Source: Paenibacillus sp. PL2-23 (GTDB lineage: Bacteria > Bacillota > Bacilli > Paenibacillales > Paenibacillaceae). From it: a stretch of 64,000 nucleotides of DNA. Shown here piece by piece: positions 26,959 to 38,774 of the stretch; within the stretch, counting starts at the first letter, position 1, and every line of letters begins with the position of its first letter. The notes under the pieces were generated by a model. That model was not told where the DNA came from, did no database searches, and worked only from the letters and a program-made list of their open reading frames with translations. The stretch covers positions 3,744,001-3,808,000 of the forward strand of contig NZ_CP162129.1 of NCBI RefSeq assembly GCF_040834005.1, read 5' to 3'. The position numbers were made by a program, and so were the translations under genes.

Positions 26959-27839
26959 TTCGACTGCTCCTCGGTTACTGGCGGCTGTACAACGAATACC
27001 TCCGTCAAGTGGTCAAAGCTTGTGAACAGCTTGACGCTGGCTGTATAAGTAAGTCCGAAGTCTCCTACCTGCTTGGTCTCCACCGTCCCGACACGCAGAC
27101 CTCTTGGATAGACGCCGCCAAGCCCCGACGTGATAACAGTGTCGCCAATCTCCATTTTGTCCGTCTCCGCGATGCGGGTCATGACAAGCCTGCCCGTCTC
27201 CTTGTTGTAGCTGCTCAGAATGCCGAAGGAATCCTTCTCCCGTCCCTCAATCGTCGCTGCTATGGAGCCGAAGGTTGGAGACTCCTCGCTGAGCTCCGTA
27301 ATGGGCGTAATGGCCGACGTAAACGGCGTCACAGAGCTGACCAATCCAACAAGACCGTCCACTGTAGTAACCGCCATATTGGGCTTAATTCCGTTATTAG
27401 AGCCCAAATTAATGTTCATCGTGCGATTATTGGCGTCATTGCTCACAGATATGACTTGAGCGATTAAGTAATTGTAATTGTACATTTGCTTCTGCTGCTC
27501 CGTGAAATTCAACGCTCGCTGGAGCTCTTCGTTTTGTTTCTTCACGAAGTTGTATTCCACTTTATCCCGCGCATAAGAGGCCGCCAGCAGCCGGAGCCGC
27601 TCGTTCTCCTCATATACTTCCTTCAGCTTCCCCAAGTCCTCAAAGAAGCCCGCTATTGAACCAGCGGGCTTGTAGAACCATTGCTGCACATATCCGGAGG
27701 TGTCCTTCAGAAATTTCTCAGGCCACGTTAATTCCTTGCGATCGCTCAGCGAGAAGCCGATGATCGCGATAAACAGGATGAACCCAATCATAAGCATGAA
27801 CATCCGCTTATTTCTCATGAGATTAAACAGTCCGATCAC
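26955..27839 (-). CDS. mreC: Rod shape-determining protein MreC
   Basis: Bitopic elongasome scaffold linking MreB to cell-wall synthases. It has an N-terminal membrane helix (MFMLMIGFILFIAIIGF), a coiled coil (~70-115, EVYEENERLRLLAASYARDK) and the beta-rich MreC domain with MNINLGSNNGIKPNMAV and SGLGGVYPRGLRVGTV. The start is uncertain: TTG 27866, GTG 27839 or ATG 27818. I prefer GTG 27839 because it gives a short cytoplasmic tail before NKRMF. None has a strong RBS, which suggests coupling to mreB. Confidence 0.93.
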   Translation of the reverse strand: MIGLFNLMRNKRMFMLMIGFILFIAIIGFSLSDRKELTWPEKFLKDTSGYVQQWFYKPAGSIAGFFEDLGKLKEVYEENERLRLLAASYARDKVEYNFVKKQNEELQRALNFTEQQKQMYNYNYLIAQVISVSNDANNRTMNINLGSNNGIKPNMAVTTVDGLVGLVSSVTPFTSAITPITELSEESPTFGSIAATIEGREKDSFGILSSYNKETGRLVMTRIAETDKMEIGDTVITSGLGGVYPRGLRVGTVETKQVGDFGLTYTASVKLFTSFDHLTEVFVVQPPVTEEQSK

Positions 27840-27887
27840 CCGCCCGTCGTCGCTTATCCATTCCAATCCATTCCCAGAAGGCCGCCT

Positions 27888-29649
<1,762 letters not shown>

Positions 29650-29723
29650 GTCCCATCCCGCCTTCTATTCATGTGAGCTAGCTTCTATTCACTGCCTTCG
29701 GCCGCACTTTTACCGCAGCGCGA

Positions 29724-30350
29724 TCAAAAGGTCTCAACGCCGTATTGCTCCAGAAGCTCCGACAGCAAGGCCAGAGGAAGTCCGACCACGTTAAAATAAC
29801 AGCCCTCAATACTTTCCACAAGCGTCGAGCCGAGCCCCTGGATGCCATAGGAGCCTGCCTTGTCCATAGGCTCGCCAGTCGCCACATACCGGCGGATGCG
29901 ATCAGGAGACAGCTCCTTCATCTGCACCTGCGTTCTTCGGTAAGCGACCTTTGTCACTCCCGTATGAGGTGCGAGGCATGCCACACCTGTCAAGACATCA
30001 TGCTTGCGGCCGGACAGCCTGCTCAGCATATGGCATGCCTCCTCTTCATGGGAGGGCTTGCCCAATATATGCCCGTCAATGGCCACAATCGTATCCGCCG
30101 CAATGATCAGGTCCACGTATCCGCTGCCGGCTTGCTGAAGCATCTCCGCCGCTGCCCGAGCCTTGCGCAGGCTCAGCGTTTCGACCGTCTGCTGCGGGCT
30201 CCAATCCGGAAGCACGGTTTCATCGGAATCTGTAGACAAAATATAAACCGGCAAGGAAAGGTCCAGAGTTGCGACCAGTTCCTTCCGGCGCGGCGACGAT
30301 GAAGCCAGCACCAGGCGGCTTATCGGTTCAATAGCGTGTTCATTTGTCAT
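29724..30350 (-). CDS. maf: Maf-type nucleoside triphosphate pyrophosphatase
   Basis: House-cleaning NTPase hydrolysing non-canonical or modified nucleotides; also linked to septum control in Bacillus. The motif LASSSPRRKELV (residues 15-26), the AADTIVAIDGHILGKP segment and the C-terminal GSYGIQGLGSTLVESIEGCYFNVVGLP are all present. Length 208 residues. It sits between radC and the DUF4321/SPOR genes as in Bacillus. Confidence 0.96.
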   Translation of the reverse strand: MTNEHAIEPISRLVLASSSPRRKELVATLDLSLPVYILSTDSDETVLPDWSPQQTVETLSLRKARAAAEMLQQAGSGYVDLIIAADTIVAIDGHILGKPSHEEEACHMLSRLSGRKHDVLTGVACLAPHTGVTKVAYRRTQVQMKELSPDRIRRYVATGEPMDKAGSYGIQGLGSTLVESIEGCYFNVVGLPLALLSELLEQYGVETF

Positions 30351-30421
30351 CTGTATTCTCCTTGAATGAAGAATGAGCCTATACGTTTCCCCGTTTCCCG
30401 CTTCCTAGAGAGCTTGTCCCG

Positions 30422-30664
30422 CTAGACACGGCGATAGAGCCAGATCGCGACAGCCGCTCCGATAATGCTGAGCAGGCTGAGCTGGAGGTCGATCGTTAAT
30501 CGGAAGCTTACTACATATAGATCGAATGCGGGAGACCAGGACGTCACAATCGGATTCGTTAGGAAAGAGATGCCTTGGACCGGCTGCAGCCATCTCGCCA
30601 CCAGCGCTCCCGCGATCAGTCCAAGCAGGATAAACAAAGCGAGAATCCATCCATTTTTCTTCAT
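30422..30664 (-). CDS. DUF4321 small membrane protein
   Basis: An 80-residue protein with two predicted membrane helices (NGWILALFILLGLIAGALVA at the N-terminus and LSLLSIIGAAVAIWLY at the end), matching the DUF4321 family found next to maf in Firmicutes. The function is unknown. The open frame starts at GTG 30694, but ATG 30664 has AAAGGAA upstream and is preferred. Confidence 0.8.
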   Translation of the reverse strand: MKKNGWILALFILLGLIAGALVARWLQPVQGISFLTNPIVTSWSPAFDLYVVSFRLTIDLQLSLLSIIGAAVAIWLYRRV

Positions 30665-30726
30665 GAATCTATTCCTTTCGTCACGAACTGACACCTGGCT
30701 TCTATTATACGCAGGTTCCGCTCCCT

Positions 30727-32226
30727 TTACAATGCGCTCGTCGTCTCAAACCATTCTTTTTGAGCCAGCACATTTTGCAGCATAGCGCTCTGCGCCTCCC
30801 ATAAGCTTGTTTTGCTGATGGCTTGGTCATAAGCCAGCATGGCTTCCGCGCATGCGTCAATCGCCTCTGTCATACGGGTCAAATACGTACGGCCAGCCTG
30901 ATCCGTTACGCCTTCATTCATTTGCTCCGCCAGCTTCCCCCATGCTTCATACCTTTGCTTCCAAGTCTCCATGGCCGCTGTGCCGATCTTGGACAGGGAC
31001 GGCTGCTCCAGCTGGGCAATGACCAGCGTTGACCAAGTCGACACCAGTGCATTGGTTTCCTCAAAAAATAGCACAGCCGTCTCCGCATCCCCCTGGAAGG
31101 CCAGCTCTTCGGGCCTCAGGCTTAAGTCCTTTTTATAAACCTGAAGCCCAGGCAGCACCGATGTCAGCGTTGCGGCCTCGGAGGGACTGGCGGCCAGCCC
31201 GGCGTACACCAAATATTTGCCGTCAGATGCCATTGCCGCTCCAGGCAGGCCTTGGTCCGCCAGCTGCTGAAGCGCCGCATCCCGTGAGCCTGCGCTGCTG
31301 AACACGCCGTACTGCAGCAGCGTATATTGGAACTGGCCGTCCAATGCCACGGTGGATACCGGCTTGCTTTCTGGCGAATTGGCTGTTGTGTCACCTTGAC
31401 CGCCCCGGTCGTCTCCACTCTCCGCTTCGGTAAGCGGCAGACTTACGATGTCATCCAGGCTAACGCCTTGTCCAGGGCCGCCTTCTACAGCCGCGTTTTC
31501 AGAGCTGCCCGGCCAGATGATGCCGCCGGTGAACAGGTTCAAGATCAAATAACCGAACAACGCTCCAGTGACGAGCGCTCCCGCTACGGACAGGAACACA
31601 TTAAACCACGAAGGACCATTGCCGCTCCTGCGATAAGAGGACTCCGTATTCACCGTTTCGTGTAGTCGGGAATAGTGCTCAGAATCTGCCTGCTCCTCGG
31701 TGCTGCGCAAGGAATAGCCCTCCGCTTCCCTTTGCGGCCCCTCATACGCAAGCTCATAATCCATTCGATCCGCGCCGGCGCTTTCCTGTCGGGGGCTCGT
31801 CCCCTCCGTGTCGCGAATCAATTTTTCCAGCTCCATCAGATCATCATGGGCCTGATATTCCCAGGGACGAACCTCATCTATACCATTCGCAACGGTTGTC
31901 GGATATAAGGGGATAACGTTGCCGCTCCCCGGCTGAAATGGCTTCTTGTCATCAGTCTGAGCCTGCAGCTTGTCCCCCTGCTTGGACTCTGGCTTGGATT
32001 CTGGTTTGGGCTCAGAGGCGGGCTCTGGGTTGAACTTTGACTTGGGCTCTATCCTGGACTCTGGCTTATGTCTCAGCTTGTACTCCGGCTTGTATTCCGA
32101 CTTTTGCTCCAGCTTATGATCAAGCTTGTGATCAAGCTTATGCTCCAGCTTGTCCTCTGGCTTGGATACCTGATTGCCCTTTCCGTCGAAGCGATACGTT
32201 AATCGATTGTTAGGGGCCCTGTTCAT
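30727..32226 (-). CDS. SPOR-domain membrane protein, positional counterpart of SpoIIB
   Basis: Bitopic protein of 499 residues. The N-terminal cytoplasmic region has a charged tetrapeptide repeat (KLEHKLDHKLDHKLEQK and relatives, ~18-80). A transmembrane helix follows at ~210-232 (FLSVAGALVTGALFGYLIL). A SPOR-like domain (~300-375, FQYTLLQYGVFSSAGSRDAAL) probably binds denuded septal glycan. B. subtilis spoIIB, also a TM plus SPOR protein for septum dissolution during engulfment, lies at the same place between folC and maf. ATG 32226 has AGGAG 8 nt upstream. I infer rather than prove a SpoIIB role. Confidence 0.78.
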   Translation of the reverse strand: MNRAPNNRLTYRFDGKGNQVSKPEDKLEHKLDHKLDHKLEQKSEYKPEYKLRHKPESRIEPKSKFNPEPASEPKPESKPESKQGDKLQAQTDDKKPFQPGSGNVIPLYPTTVANGIDEVRPWEYQAHDDLMELEKLIRDTEGTSPRQESAGADRMDYELAYEGPQREAEGYSLRSTEEQADSEHYSRLHETVNTESSYRRSGNGPSWFNVFLSVAGALVTGALFGYLILNLFTGGIIWPGSSENAAVEGGPGQGVSLDDIVSLPLTEAESGDDRGGQGDTTANSPESKPVSTVALDGQFQYTLLQYGVFSSAGSRDAALQQLADQGLPGAAMASDGKYLVYAGLAASPSEAATLTSVLPGLQVYKKDLSLRPEELAFQGDAETAVLFFEETNALVSTWSTLVIAQLEQPSLSKIGTAAMETWKQRYEAWGKLAEQMNEGVTDQAGRTYLTRMTEAIDACAEAMLAYDQAISKTSLWEAQSAMLQNVLAQKEWFETTSAL

Positions 32227-32395
32227 GAACATCTCTCCTCATCCTGGTCTACTACCATTCTATGAACCGGATGAGAGAGATATGACCGAATTGAGAGAGC
32301 GCATGGGCCTCATTCTAAGCACGGACATATTTCGAACGTTAGAGCAGCGATTGAGGCAGAGTATAGAGGCGAAAGCAAGCTAGTTGGTTTCAACA

Positions 32396-32660
32396 GCGAC
32401 ACGAGGAATCGTTATAGCAGCAGATGTGGCCTGTTGGCAGGCGATAATGACACGTAGAATCGTTATTGAAGCGAAAAACAAGCTAGTTGGTTCTACAGCG
32501 ATACGAGGGATCGTTATAGCAGCATTTGTGGTCTGATGGCAGGCGATAATGACACGTAGAATCGTTATTGAAGCGAAAAACAAGCTAGTTGGTTCTACAG
32601 CGACACGAGGAATCGTTATACCAGCAGATGTGGGCTGTTGGCGGGCGATAACAAATAGAA
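32396..32660. repeat. Second hairpin array (five units plus a degenerate end)
   Basis: Within the 559-bp gap between murC and the SPOR gene, units start at 32396, 32446, 32498, 32548 and 32600. Spacings are 50, 52, 50 and 52 bp, and a degenerate unit lies near 32649. Cores alternate AGCGACACGAGGAATCGTT and ATAATGACACGTAGAATCG. The linker AGCTAGTTGGTTCTACAGCGA is close to the 8.4-9 kb array linker AGCTAGTTTGTTCTGGAGCGA, so the arrays are related. Linkers also hold GCCTG-TTGG-CAGGC hairpins. Confidence 0.88.
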
Positions 32661-32707
32661 TTTCCGTTTTCGAATGCTCGAAAACTTATTAATTCTATTG
32701 TTGTTAT
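32648..32707. other. Long hairpin at the end of the second array
   Basis: Inner perfect stem GTTTTCGA (32666-32673) with TCGAAAAC (32678-32685) around loop ATGC. The outer arms ATAGAATT/AATTCTAT and ATAACAA/TTGTTAT continue the pairing with a small bulge. Together they form a roughly 60-nt near-palindrome just outside the murC terminator. Confidence 0.7.
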
Positions 32708-32752
32708 TAAAATAGCGGTGCCGGGACTTAACCCCCGGCACCGCTATTCTAG
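32705..32752 (-). terminator. Intrinsic terminator after murC
   Basis: Perfect 15-bp stem (32711-32725 with 32734-32748, AATAGCGGTGCCGGG) and 8-nt loop, followed on the minus strand by TTAATAAC. It lies about 34 bp past the murC stop. Confidence 0.85.
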
Positions 32753-32785
32753 TTTGCTTAACCTTTCGAGTCCCTAAGGCTGCAT

Positions 32786-34183
32786 TTAGCCCTGCTTCAG
32801 CGAGGTCGCAAGCGCGTCCGCTACCTTCCAGATGTCGCCGGCGCCCATCGTGATGACGAGCACGCCTGGTGCGACTCTGCTCTTCAGCGCATCCAGCACT
32901 TCTTCCTTCGTCGGAATATATTCCGCTTGGGCATGGCTGTTCTTCCGAATCAGCTCGACCAGCTTGCTGGAATTCACGCCTTCGATTTGCTTCTCGCCCG
33001 CTGGAGAGTAGATATCGGTAATAATAACCTCATCCGCCTCCGAGAACGCCCGGCTGAATTGCTCGAACAAGAAATAGGTCCGAGTATAGCGCTGCGGCTG
33101 AAATACGGCAATAATCCGTTTGCCTGTCGCTTTGGCTGCGCTGATCGTGGCCTGAATCTCCGTTGGATGATGCGCGTAATCATCAATAACAAGAATGTCG
33201 TTCACTTCACCCAGCACCTGGAACCGTCGCTTCGCGCCGCGGAACGACTGTATCGCCTGCCTGATATCATCGAAGGCGAGCCCCGCTTCCAGACAAGTAA
33301 TAACAGTCGCCATCGCGTTGTATACATTGTGCTGGCCTGGAACCGACAGCTCGATGGAGCCCAGCAGCACATCCTTCTTGTACATATCGAACGTCACCTT
33401 GCGGTCGCCAAGGACAATATGTTGCGCCGTATACTGGGCATCGGCATGAATGCCGTACGTCACGAGCTGAGCGATTTCCCGCTCGTTGTCATTGTCATAG
33501 ATTCGGGGAAGCAGCTCCTGCACCGTCTCGTCATCGGCGCATACGATCGCTTTGCCACCATCCTTAACCTGTCTCAGGAACTGGACGTAAGCGGATTTCA
33601 GCTTCTCGAAATCGCCATCGTAATTCTCAAGATGATCCGGTTCAATATTCGTCACAATCGCGATAGTAGGATGGTATTGCAGGAACGAGCCGTCGCTCTC
33701 ATCCGCTTCCGCGACCACGTATTCGCCTTTGCCTGCTTTGGCGTTGGTGCCGACGTTAACGATTTCCCCTCCGATGATATAGGTAGGATCGGCCTTGCAG
33801 GCTTCCATCACAAGCGCAATCATCGACGAGGTTGTCGTCTTCCCGTGAGCGCCCGCCACCGCGACGCCCTTGCCCGCATTCATGAGTCTCGCCAGCATCT
33901 GAGCGCGGTGAAGCACAGGAATATTCAACGCCTCGGCCGCCTTGCGCTCGACGTTGTCGCTCGTAAGCGCCGTGGAATACACGACCAGATCGGCGCCTTT
34001 CACATGCTCCGGCTGGTGACCGATGAAAATATCGGCACCCTTGGCGGCAAGCTTCTCCGTGAGCTCTTGCCGCGCGACATCGGAGCCTGTCACTTTATAA
34101 CCCATCTCCAGCATGACGCGGGCGATTGCGCTCATCCCGTAACCGCCGATTCCGATGAAATGAACGTGTTCTGCCGTATTCAA
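32786..34183 (-). CDS. murC: UDP-N-acetylmuramate--L-alanine ligase
   Basis: Adds the first amino acid to the peptidoglycan stem peptide. Features: N-terminal Rossmann motif [19 protein letters not shown] loop [15 protein letters not shown] (~106-120), [10 protein letters not shown] and [10 protein letters not shown]. The start is inferred as TTG 34183 (giving [11 protein letters not shown]). It lies 7 nt after the folC stop with GGTGA 7 nt upstream; the longer frame to 34246 overlaps folC. Product is 465 residues. In B. subtilis murC lies elsewhere. Confidence 0.95.
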   Translation of the reverse strand: MNTAEHVHFIGIGGYGMSAIARVMLEMGYKVTGSDVARQELTEKLAAKGADIFIGHQPEHVKGADLVVYSTALTSDNVERKAAEALNIPVLHRAQMLARLMNAGKGVAVAGAHGKTTTSSMIALVMEACKADPTYIIGGEIVNVGTNAKAGKGEYVVAEADESDGSFLQYHPTIAIVTNIEPDHLENYDGDFEKLKSAYVQFLRQVKDGGKAIVCADDETVQELLPRIYDNDNEREIAQLVTYGIHADAQYTAQHIVLGDRKVTFDMYKKDVLLGSIELSVPGQHNVYNAMATVITCLEAGLAFDDIRQAIQSFRGAKRRFQVLGEVNDILVIDDYAHHPTEIQATISAAKATGKRIIAVFQPQRYTRTYFLFEQFSRAFSEADEVIITDIYSPAGEKQIEGVNSSKLVELIRKNSHAQAEYIPTKEEVLDALKSRVAPGVLVITMGAGDIWKVADALATSLKQG

Positions 34184-34190
34184 AGACGGT

Positions 34191-35579
34191 TCACCAACCT
34201 TTTTCAGAATCCGAGTTGTACAGTAAGCGGGCACGCGCATCCGCAATCAAATAAAGCGTTCCCGTCACGACTCCAAGCTCGTTGGACCCGGTAATCTGTT
34301 GTAATGTTTGCAGCGCTTGCTTCCAATCCTTCTCCACTACCAGCTCAAACGGCCTCTCTGCCCCCATGTCTTGACGCAGCTGCTGCACGATATCAGCCAA
34401 TTGCTGCACGTCCATTGCCATTCGGTAATCGGGCTCCGTTAAGATAAGCGTATCCACTATTGGTAGTATATGCTTAAACGTATCGCGATGATTCTTATTC
34501 TCCACCATCCCCATTACAACATGAAGCTTCTCGTATGTATAGGTAGATTTCAGGGTCTTCGCCAGCATCTCCGCGCCCTCCGGATTATGAGCGCCGTCCA
34601 GCAGAATACGGGGATCGCGCTGCACAAGCTCCAGCCGTCCCGGCCAGGACGCTTCCTCCATGCCCGCGCGCAGCACTTCGTCGTCCACGACAAGCGCATT
34701 GTATTGACGCAGCGTTTCCAGCGCCATAACCGCAACGGCTGCATTCGTCCGCTGATGGGCTCCAGACAGTGTAATACGAATAGGGTCGATAGAACGGAAC
34801 AAGCCTTGGAAGCGGAACGTCTGCTCCTCCTCCGTCACCTCGCGGGGCTCCTCGCCGAAGTGCTCGCCGATGAGGTAGAGCGAGCTCTTCTTCTCTGCTG
34901 CGACACGCTTCAGAACGTCGATAACTTCCGGCTGCGTAGCCGCGCTGACGACAGGAACGCCCGGCTTAATGATGCCCGCTTTCTCCTCCGCTACCTTCTC
35001 CAGGGTATCGCCTAGTCGATCCATATGATCGTGTCCTATATTCGTAATAATCGACAGCACCGGGAATACGATATTCGTCACGTCGAGCCTGCCGCCCAGC
35101 CCCGTCTCCCAGACCACATAATCCGGATAGGTAACCTTGGCGTAATAGAGAATGGCCAGGGCGGTCGACACCTCGAACATCGTCGGCGAGCCCAGCTCCG
35201 TCTCAGCAATCGCCTCAACATGCGGCTGAAGCTCATTGGCCAGCGCAAGCAGCGTCTCCTCTTCGATATCCTGGCCGTTGTATTGGAAACGGTTCGTAAA
35301 CTTCGTAATATATGGCGATGTAAAGGTGCCTACATCGTAGCCTGCTTTGACAAGCACGCTGGTCAAAAAGGCGCAGGTCGAGCCTTTGCCGTTGGTTCCG
35401 GCAACATGAATGAACTTCAATCTGCGATGCGGGTTGCCCAGCCGCTCCATAAGCGCCTCAATCCGGTGAAGTCCCGGTCTGATGCCGAACGGTATAAGAC
35501 CGTTAATCCAGTCTACCGCGGCCTGATAGGTAGGGAGAGAACCCGTCTCTCCCGCATAAGCTTTATTTGTATCTGTCAT
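34191..35579 (-). CDS. folC: Bifunctional folylpolyglutamate synthase/dihydrofolate synthase
   Basis: Mur-ligase-family enzyme adding glutamate to (dihydro)folate. The 462 residues contain the P-loop [14 protein letters not shown] (~60-73), [25 protein letters not shown] and [12 protein letters not shown]. It follows valS by 29 bp, as in B. subtilis, and runs into murC with 7 bp between. Confidence 0.95.
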   Translation of the reverse strand: MTDTNKAYAGETGSLPTYQAAVDWINGLIPFGIRPGLHRIEALMERLGNPHRRLKFIHVAGTNGKGSTCAFLTSVLVKAGYDVGTFTSPYITKFTNRFQYNGQDIEEETLLALANELQPHVEAIAETELGSPTMFEVSTALAILYYAKVTYPDYVVWETGLGGRLDVTNIVFPVLSIITNIGHDHMDRLGDTLEKVAEEKAGIIKPGVPVVSAATQPEVIDVLKRVAAEKKSSLYLIGEHFGEEPREVTEEEQTFRFQGLFRSIDPIRITLSGAHQRTNAAVAVMALETLRQYNALVVDDEVLRAGMEEASWPGRLELVQRDPRILLDGAHNPEGAEMLAKTLKSTYTYEKLHVVMGMVENKNHRDTFKHILPIVDTLILTEPDYRMAMDVQQLADIVQQLRQDMGAERPFELVVEKDWKQALQTLQQITGSNELGVVTGTLYLIADARARLLYNSDSEKGW

Positions 35580-35608
35580 ATCCGATTACCTTTCCGCCCT
35601 TTGATGGG

Positions 35609-38251
35609 CTAGCCGCGAAGCTCTGCGATTCTAGCCAGCACTTTGTCCCGTTTGTCCGCATAATCGTTCATCTTCGCGCGTTCTTCCTCGATAACCTTGG
35701 CCGGAGCTTTGGCCACAAAGCCTTCGTTGGCGAGCTTCTTCTCGACACGCTCCACCTCGGACACCAGCGTCTTCAGCTCCTTCTCCAGCCTTGCGATCTC
35801 CTGCGAAATATCGATCAGGCCCGCAAGCGGCAAATACAGCTCTGCTCCCGTAATGATGGCGGTCATCGCCTTCTCCGGCGCGTTTACGTGCAGGCCGCTC
35901 TCCAGCAAGGAGGTGCCGCAGAAGCGCTTGATAAACTCCTCGTTGCGCGCTAGAATCGCTGCCTCCGCTTCTCCGGCCGGCTTGATCAAGAGCTCAACCT
36001 TCTTGCTCATGGGCACATTCACCTCGGCGCGGATGTTGCGCACGGCGCGGATCATCTCCATCAGCAGCTCCATTTCCTTGACTGCATCCGGCGCCTCCAA
36101 CGACGCCTCATATACCGGCCACTCGGCAAGCGTAATCGTCTCGCCGACATGGGGCAGATGCTGCCAGATCTCTTCACTGATGAACGGCATGAAGGGATGA
36201 ATGAGACGCTGCGTGCGGTCCAGCACATACGCCAACACAGATTGCGTCGCTTTCTTCGCGGCTTCGTCAGCTCCATTCAGACTGAGCTTCGAGAACTCGA
36301 TATACCAGTCGCACAGATCATCCCAAATGAAGTTGTACAGCAGGCGGCCCGTTTCGCCGAATTCATAGCTGTCGATCAGACGCGTCACATCGCGCACCGT
36401 CTCGTTCAGTCGATGCAGAATCCAGCGGTCAGCGGTGCCCAGCTTCCCTGTAATATCGATATCCGCCGCGTTGAAGCCTTCCAGATTCATAAGCGCGAAG
36501 CGAGAGGCATTCCATATTTTGTTGGCAAAATTACGCGCCTGCTCCACCTTCTCGTAGCGGAAGCGAAGGTCCTGGCCCGGCGTGCTGCCCGTCGAAATCA
36601 TAAAGCGCATAGCGTCCGCGCCGTATTGCTCGATGACGTCGAGCGGATCCACGCCGTTGCCGAGCGACTTGGACATCTTCTGGCCGTCCTTATCGCGCAC
36701 GAGACCATGCAGGAGAACGTCCTTGAACGGCATCTCGTCTGTAAACTCCAGCGCGGTAAAGATCATGCGGGCTACCCAGAAATAAATAATATCGTAGCCC
36801 GTAACGAGCACGTCGGTTGGGTAATAACGCTTCAGATCGTCGGTCTGATCCGGCCAGCCCAGCGTTGAGAAGGGCCACAGCGCCGAGCTGAACCAGGTAT
36901 CCAGCACGTCGTTGTCCTGGCGCAGATGCTCGCCTTGCATATCCTCCCGAGAGACGTGCATCTCGCCCGTCGCGTCGTCATACCAGGCCGGGATACGATG
37001 TCCCCACCATAGCTGGCGGGAGATGCACCAGTCGCGCACGTTCTCGATCCAGTTGAGATAAATTTTTTCGAAGCGATCCGGCACAAAACGAACGCCCTTG
37101 CCTGACTTCTGCGCTGCGATGGCCGCTTCCGCCAGAGGCTTCATCGCGACGAACCATTGCGTCGAAAGGTAAGGCTCCACAACGGCGCCGCTGCGCTCGC
37201 TGTGGCCAACCTGATGCACATGATCCTCGATGCGGACGCAAACGCCCTGCTCCTGCAGATCCTTCACCAGCTGCTTGCGGCACTCGAACCGGTCCATGCC
37301 TTGGTAAGGGCCGGCTTCCGCATTCATAACGCCGGATTCGTCCATGACGATGATTTGCGGCAGGCTGTGACGCTCGCCCACCTCAAAATCGTTGGGATCA
37401 TGAGCGGGCGTAATCTTGACCGCACCGGAGCCGAACTCCTTCTCCACATACTCGTCGGCGATAATGGGAATTTCCCGTCCGACGACCGGAAGCACAAGCA
37501 TCGAGCCAATCAGATGCTTGTAGCGCTCATCCTCCGGATGAACGGCGACTGCCGTATCGCCCAGCATCGTCTCCGGACGCGTCGTCGCAACCGTGATGTG
37601 GCCGGAGCCGTCCTTGAGCGGGTACTGGAGGTGGTACAGATGGCCGTTCAGCTCCTTGTACTCCACCTCAATATCCGACAGCGCCGTGCGCGCGGCCGGG
37701 TCCCAGTTGATAATCTTTTTGCCGCGATAGATGAGACCCTTCTCATAGAGGCGCACGAACACTTCGCGAACGGCTTTGGACAGCCCTTCGTCCAGCGTAA
37801 AGCGCTCCTTGGAATAATCCAGGGACAAGCCCATCTTCGCCCATTGATCGCGAATCGTATTGGCGTATTGGTCCTTCCATTCCCACACCTTCTCCAGGAA
37901 CGCCTCTCGCCCAAGATCGTGGCGGCTGACGCCTTGCTCGCGCAGCTTCTGCTCTACCTTCGTCTGCGTCGCGATGCCAGCGTGGTCCGTTCCCGGCAGC
38001 CACAGGGCGTCATAGCCTTGCATCCGCTTGGTCCGGGTCAAAATATCCTGCAGCGTAAAATCGAGCGCGTGCCCGATATGCAGCATCCCCGTCACATTCG
38101 GCGGCGGGATTACAATCGTATAAGGCTTCGCGTCGGGACGTTTGCCCGACTCGAAGAAGCGGCCCTTCATCCAGTAGTCGTACCACTTCTGCTCCGCGGA
38201 TTTGGGATCGTAGGTCGTTGGCATTGCCGTCTTCAATTGGTCATCTGACAT
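35609..38251 (-). CDS. valS: Valyl-tRNA synthetase
   Basis: Class I aminoacyl-tRNA synthetase charging tRNA-Val. The 880 residues show the HIGH motif in [15 protein letters not shown] (~47-61), the KMSKS motif in [12 protein letters not shown], a CP1 editing domain ([13 protein letters not shown]) and a C-terminal coiled-coil arm ([20 protein letters not shown]). ATG 38251 has GGAGGT 9 nt upstream; the 42 extra in-frame residues are leader sequence. Expression is controlled by a T-box. Confidence 0.98.
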   Translation of the reverse strand: MSDDQLKTAMPTTYDPKSAEQKWYDYWMKGRFFESGKRPDAKPYTIVIPPPNVTGMLHIGHALDFTLQDILTRTKRMQGYDALWLPGTDHAGIATQTKVEQKLREQGVSRHDLGREAFLEKVWEWKDQYANTIRDQWAKMGLSLDYSKERFTLDEGLSKAVREVFVRLYEKGLIYRGKKIINWDPAARTALSDIEVEYKELNGHLYHLQYPLKDGSGHITVATTRPETMLGDTAVAVHPEDERYKHLIGSMLVLPVVGREIPIIADEYVEKEFGSGAVKITPAHDPNDFEVGERHSLPQIIVMDESGVMNAEAGPYQGMDRFECRKQLVKDLQEQGVCVRIEDHVHQVGHSERSGAVVEPYLSTQWFVAMKPLAEAAIAAQKSGKGVRFVPDRFEKIYLNWIENVRDWCISRQLWWGHRIPAWYDDATGEMHVSREDMQGEHLRQDNDVLDTWFSSALWPFSTLGWPDQTDDLKRYYPTDVLVTGYDIIYFWVARMIFTALEFTDEMPFKDVLLHGLVRDKDGQKMSKSLGNGVDPLDVIEQYGADAMRFMISTGSTPGQDLRFRYEKVEQARNFANKIWNASRFALMNLEGFNAADIDITGKLGTADRWILHRLNETVRDVTRLIDSYEFGETGRLLYNFIWDDLCDWYIEFSKLSLNGADEAAKKATQSVLAYVLDRTQRLIHPFMPFISEEIWQHLPHVGETITLAEWPVYEASLEAPDAVKEMELLMEMIRAVRNIRAEVNVPMSKKVELLIKPAGEAEAAILARNEEFIKRFCGTSLLESGLHVNAPEKAMTAIITGAELYLPLAGLIDISQEIARLEKELKTLVSEVERVEKKLANEGFVAKAPAKVIEEERAKMNDYADKRDKVLARIAELRG

Positions 38252-38378
38252 TGGTCTCATACCTCCACAATTTCTATATGCAAGCCGGGCGGCGGCGCCG
38301 TCCCAGCGGCAAAAAGCGTCGTCAAGCCCTTCCGGGACCTGCTTGGGAGCCTGTCCCCCAACCACAAGCAGCACCATG

Positions 38379-38645
38379 AAAAAAAGCCTCTCGTCCTGTC
38401 ATAAAGGACGAAAGGCTATGCTTCCGTGGTACCACCTTCGTTCCGCGCATGATGCTGGCGCGCGGCGCTCGAACAGATAACGGCTGCTGCCGGCTGAGTC
38501 TATCGCGCGAGGCATGCCTCCGCGGTTCAACCCAGCAACTCCGGGGCGACATGTAGGCAATAAGATCCTGCAGAACCTCTCAGCAATCCGGCTCCGCTCT
38601 CTGAAGGCTTGCTGCTTACAATTCCCCATCAAGGTTGTTGAATCA
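38379..38645 (-). promoter_or_regulatory. T-box riboswitch of valS
   Basis: Transcribed leader sensing uncharged tRNA-Val. It has the T-box sequence AAGGTGGTACCACGG at 38424-38438. A terminator follows (AGCCTTTCGTCCT paired with AGGACGAGAGGCT, then TTTTTTT at 38379-38416). Upstream lies a Stem I signature (AGAGAGCGG followed by GGATTGCTGAGAGG). A GTC triplet at 38548-38550 is a candidate valine specifier. The lack of other genes up to valS supports the assignment. Confidence 0.93.
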
Positions 38646-38657
38646 CATTTACGTATA

Positions 38658-38686
38658 ATCATACCGTTGTTGCAGGGCGGAGTCAA
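38658..38686 (-). promoter_or_regulatory. Sigma-A promoter of the valS T-box transcript
   Basis: Minus strand: -35 TTGACT (38681-38686), 17-nt spacer, -10 TATGAT (38658-38663). It is near consensus and placed just before the T-box Stem I. Confidence 0.85.
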
Positions 38687-38729
38687 CTCTCCTATGGGTA
38701 TATAGGCGATATCTATAAGTGCGTCGAGC

Positions 38730-38769
38730 ATGAAAGAAGGCGAAGCAGCTGAGGCCGCTTCGCCTTCTT
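38730..38769 (-). terminator. Terminator hairpin after spoVID
   Basis: Perfect 13-bp stem AAGAAGGCGAAGC (38734-38746) with GCTTCGCCTTCTT (38757-38769), loop of 10. The following minus-strand sequence is only weakly T-rich. It begins within 10 bp of the spoVID stop. Confidence 0.65.
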
Positions 38770-38774
38770 CCTAT

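Noticed and set aside
32380-32583. Minus-strand 67-codon frame
   Set aside because: It is wholly inside the second hairpin array and simply repeats the same peptide; no RBS.
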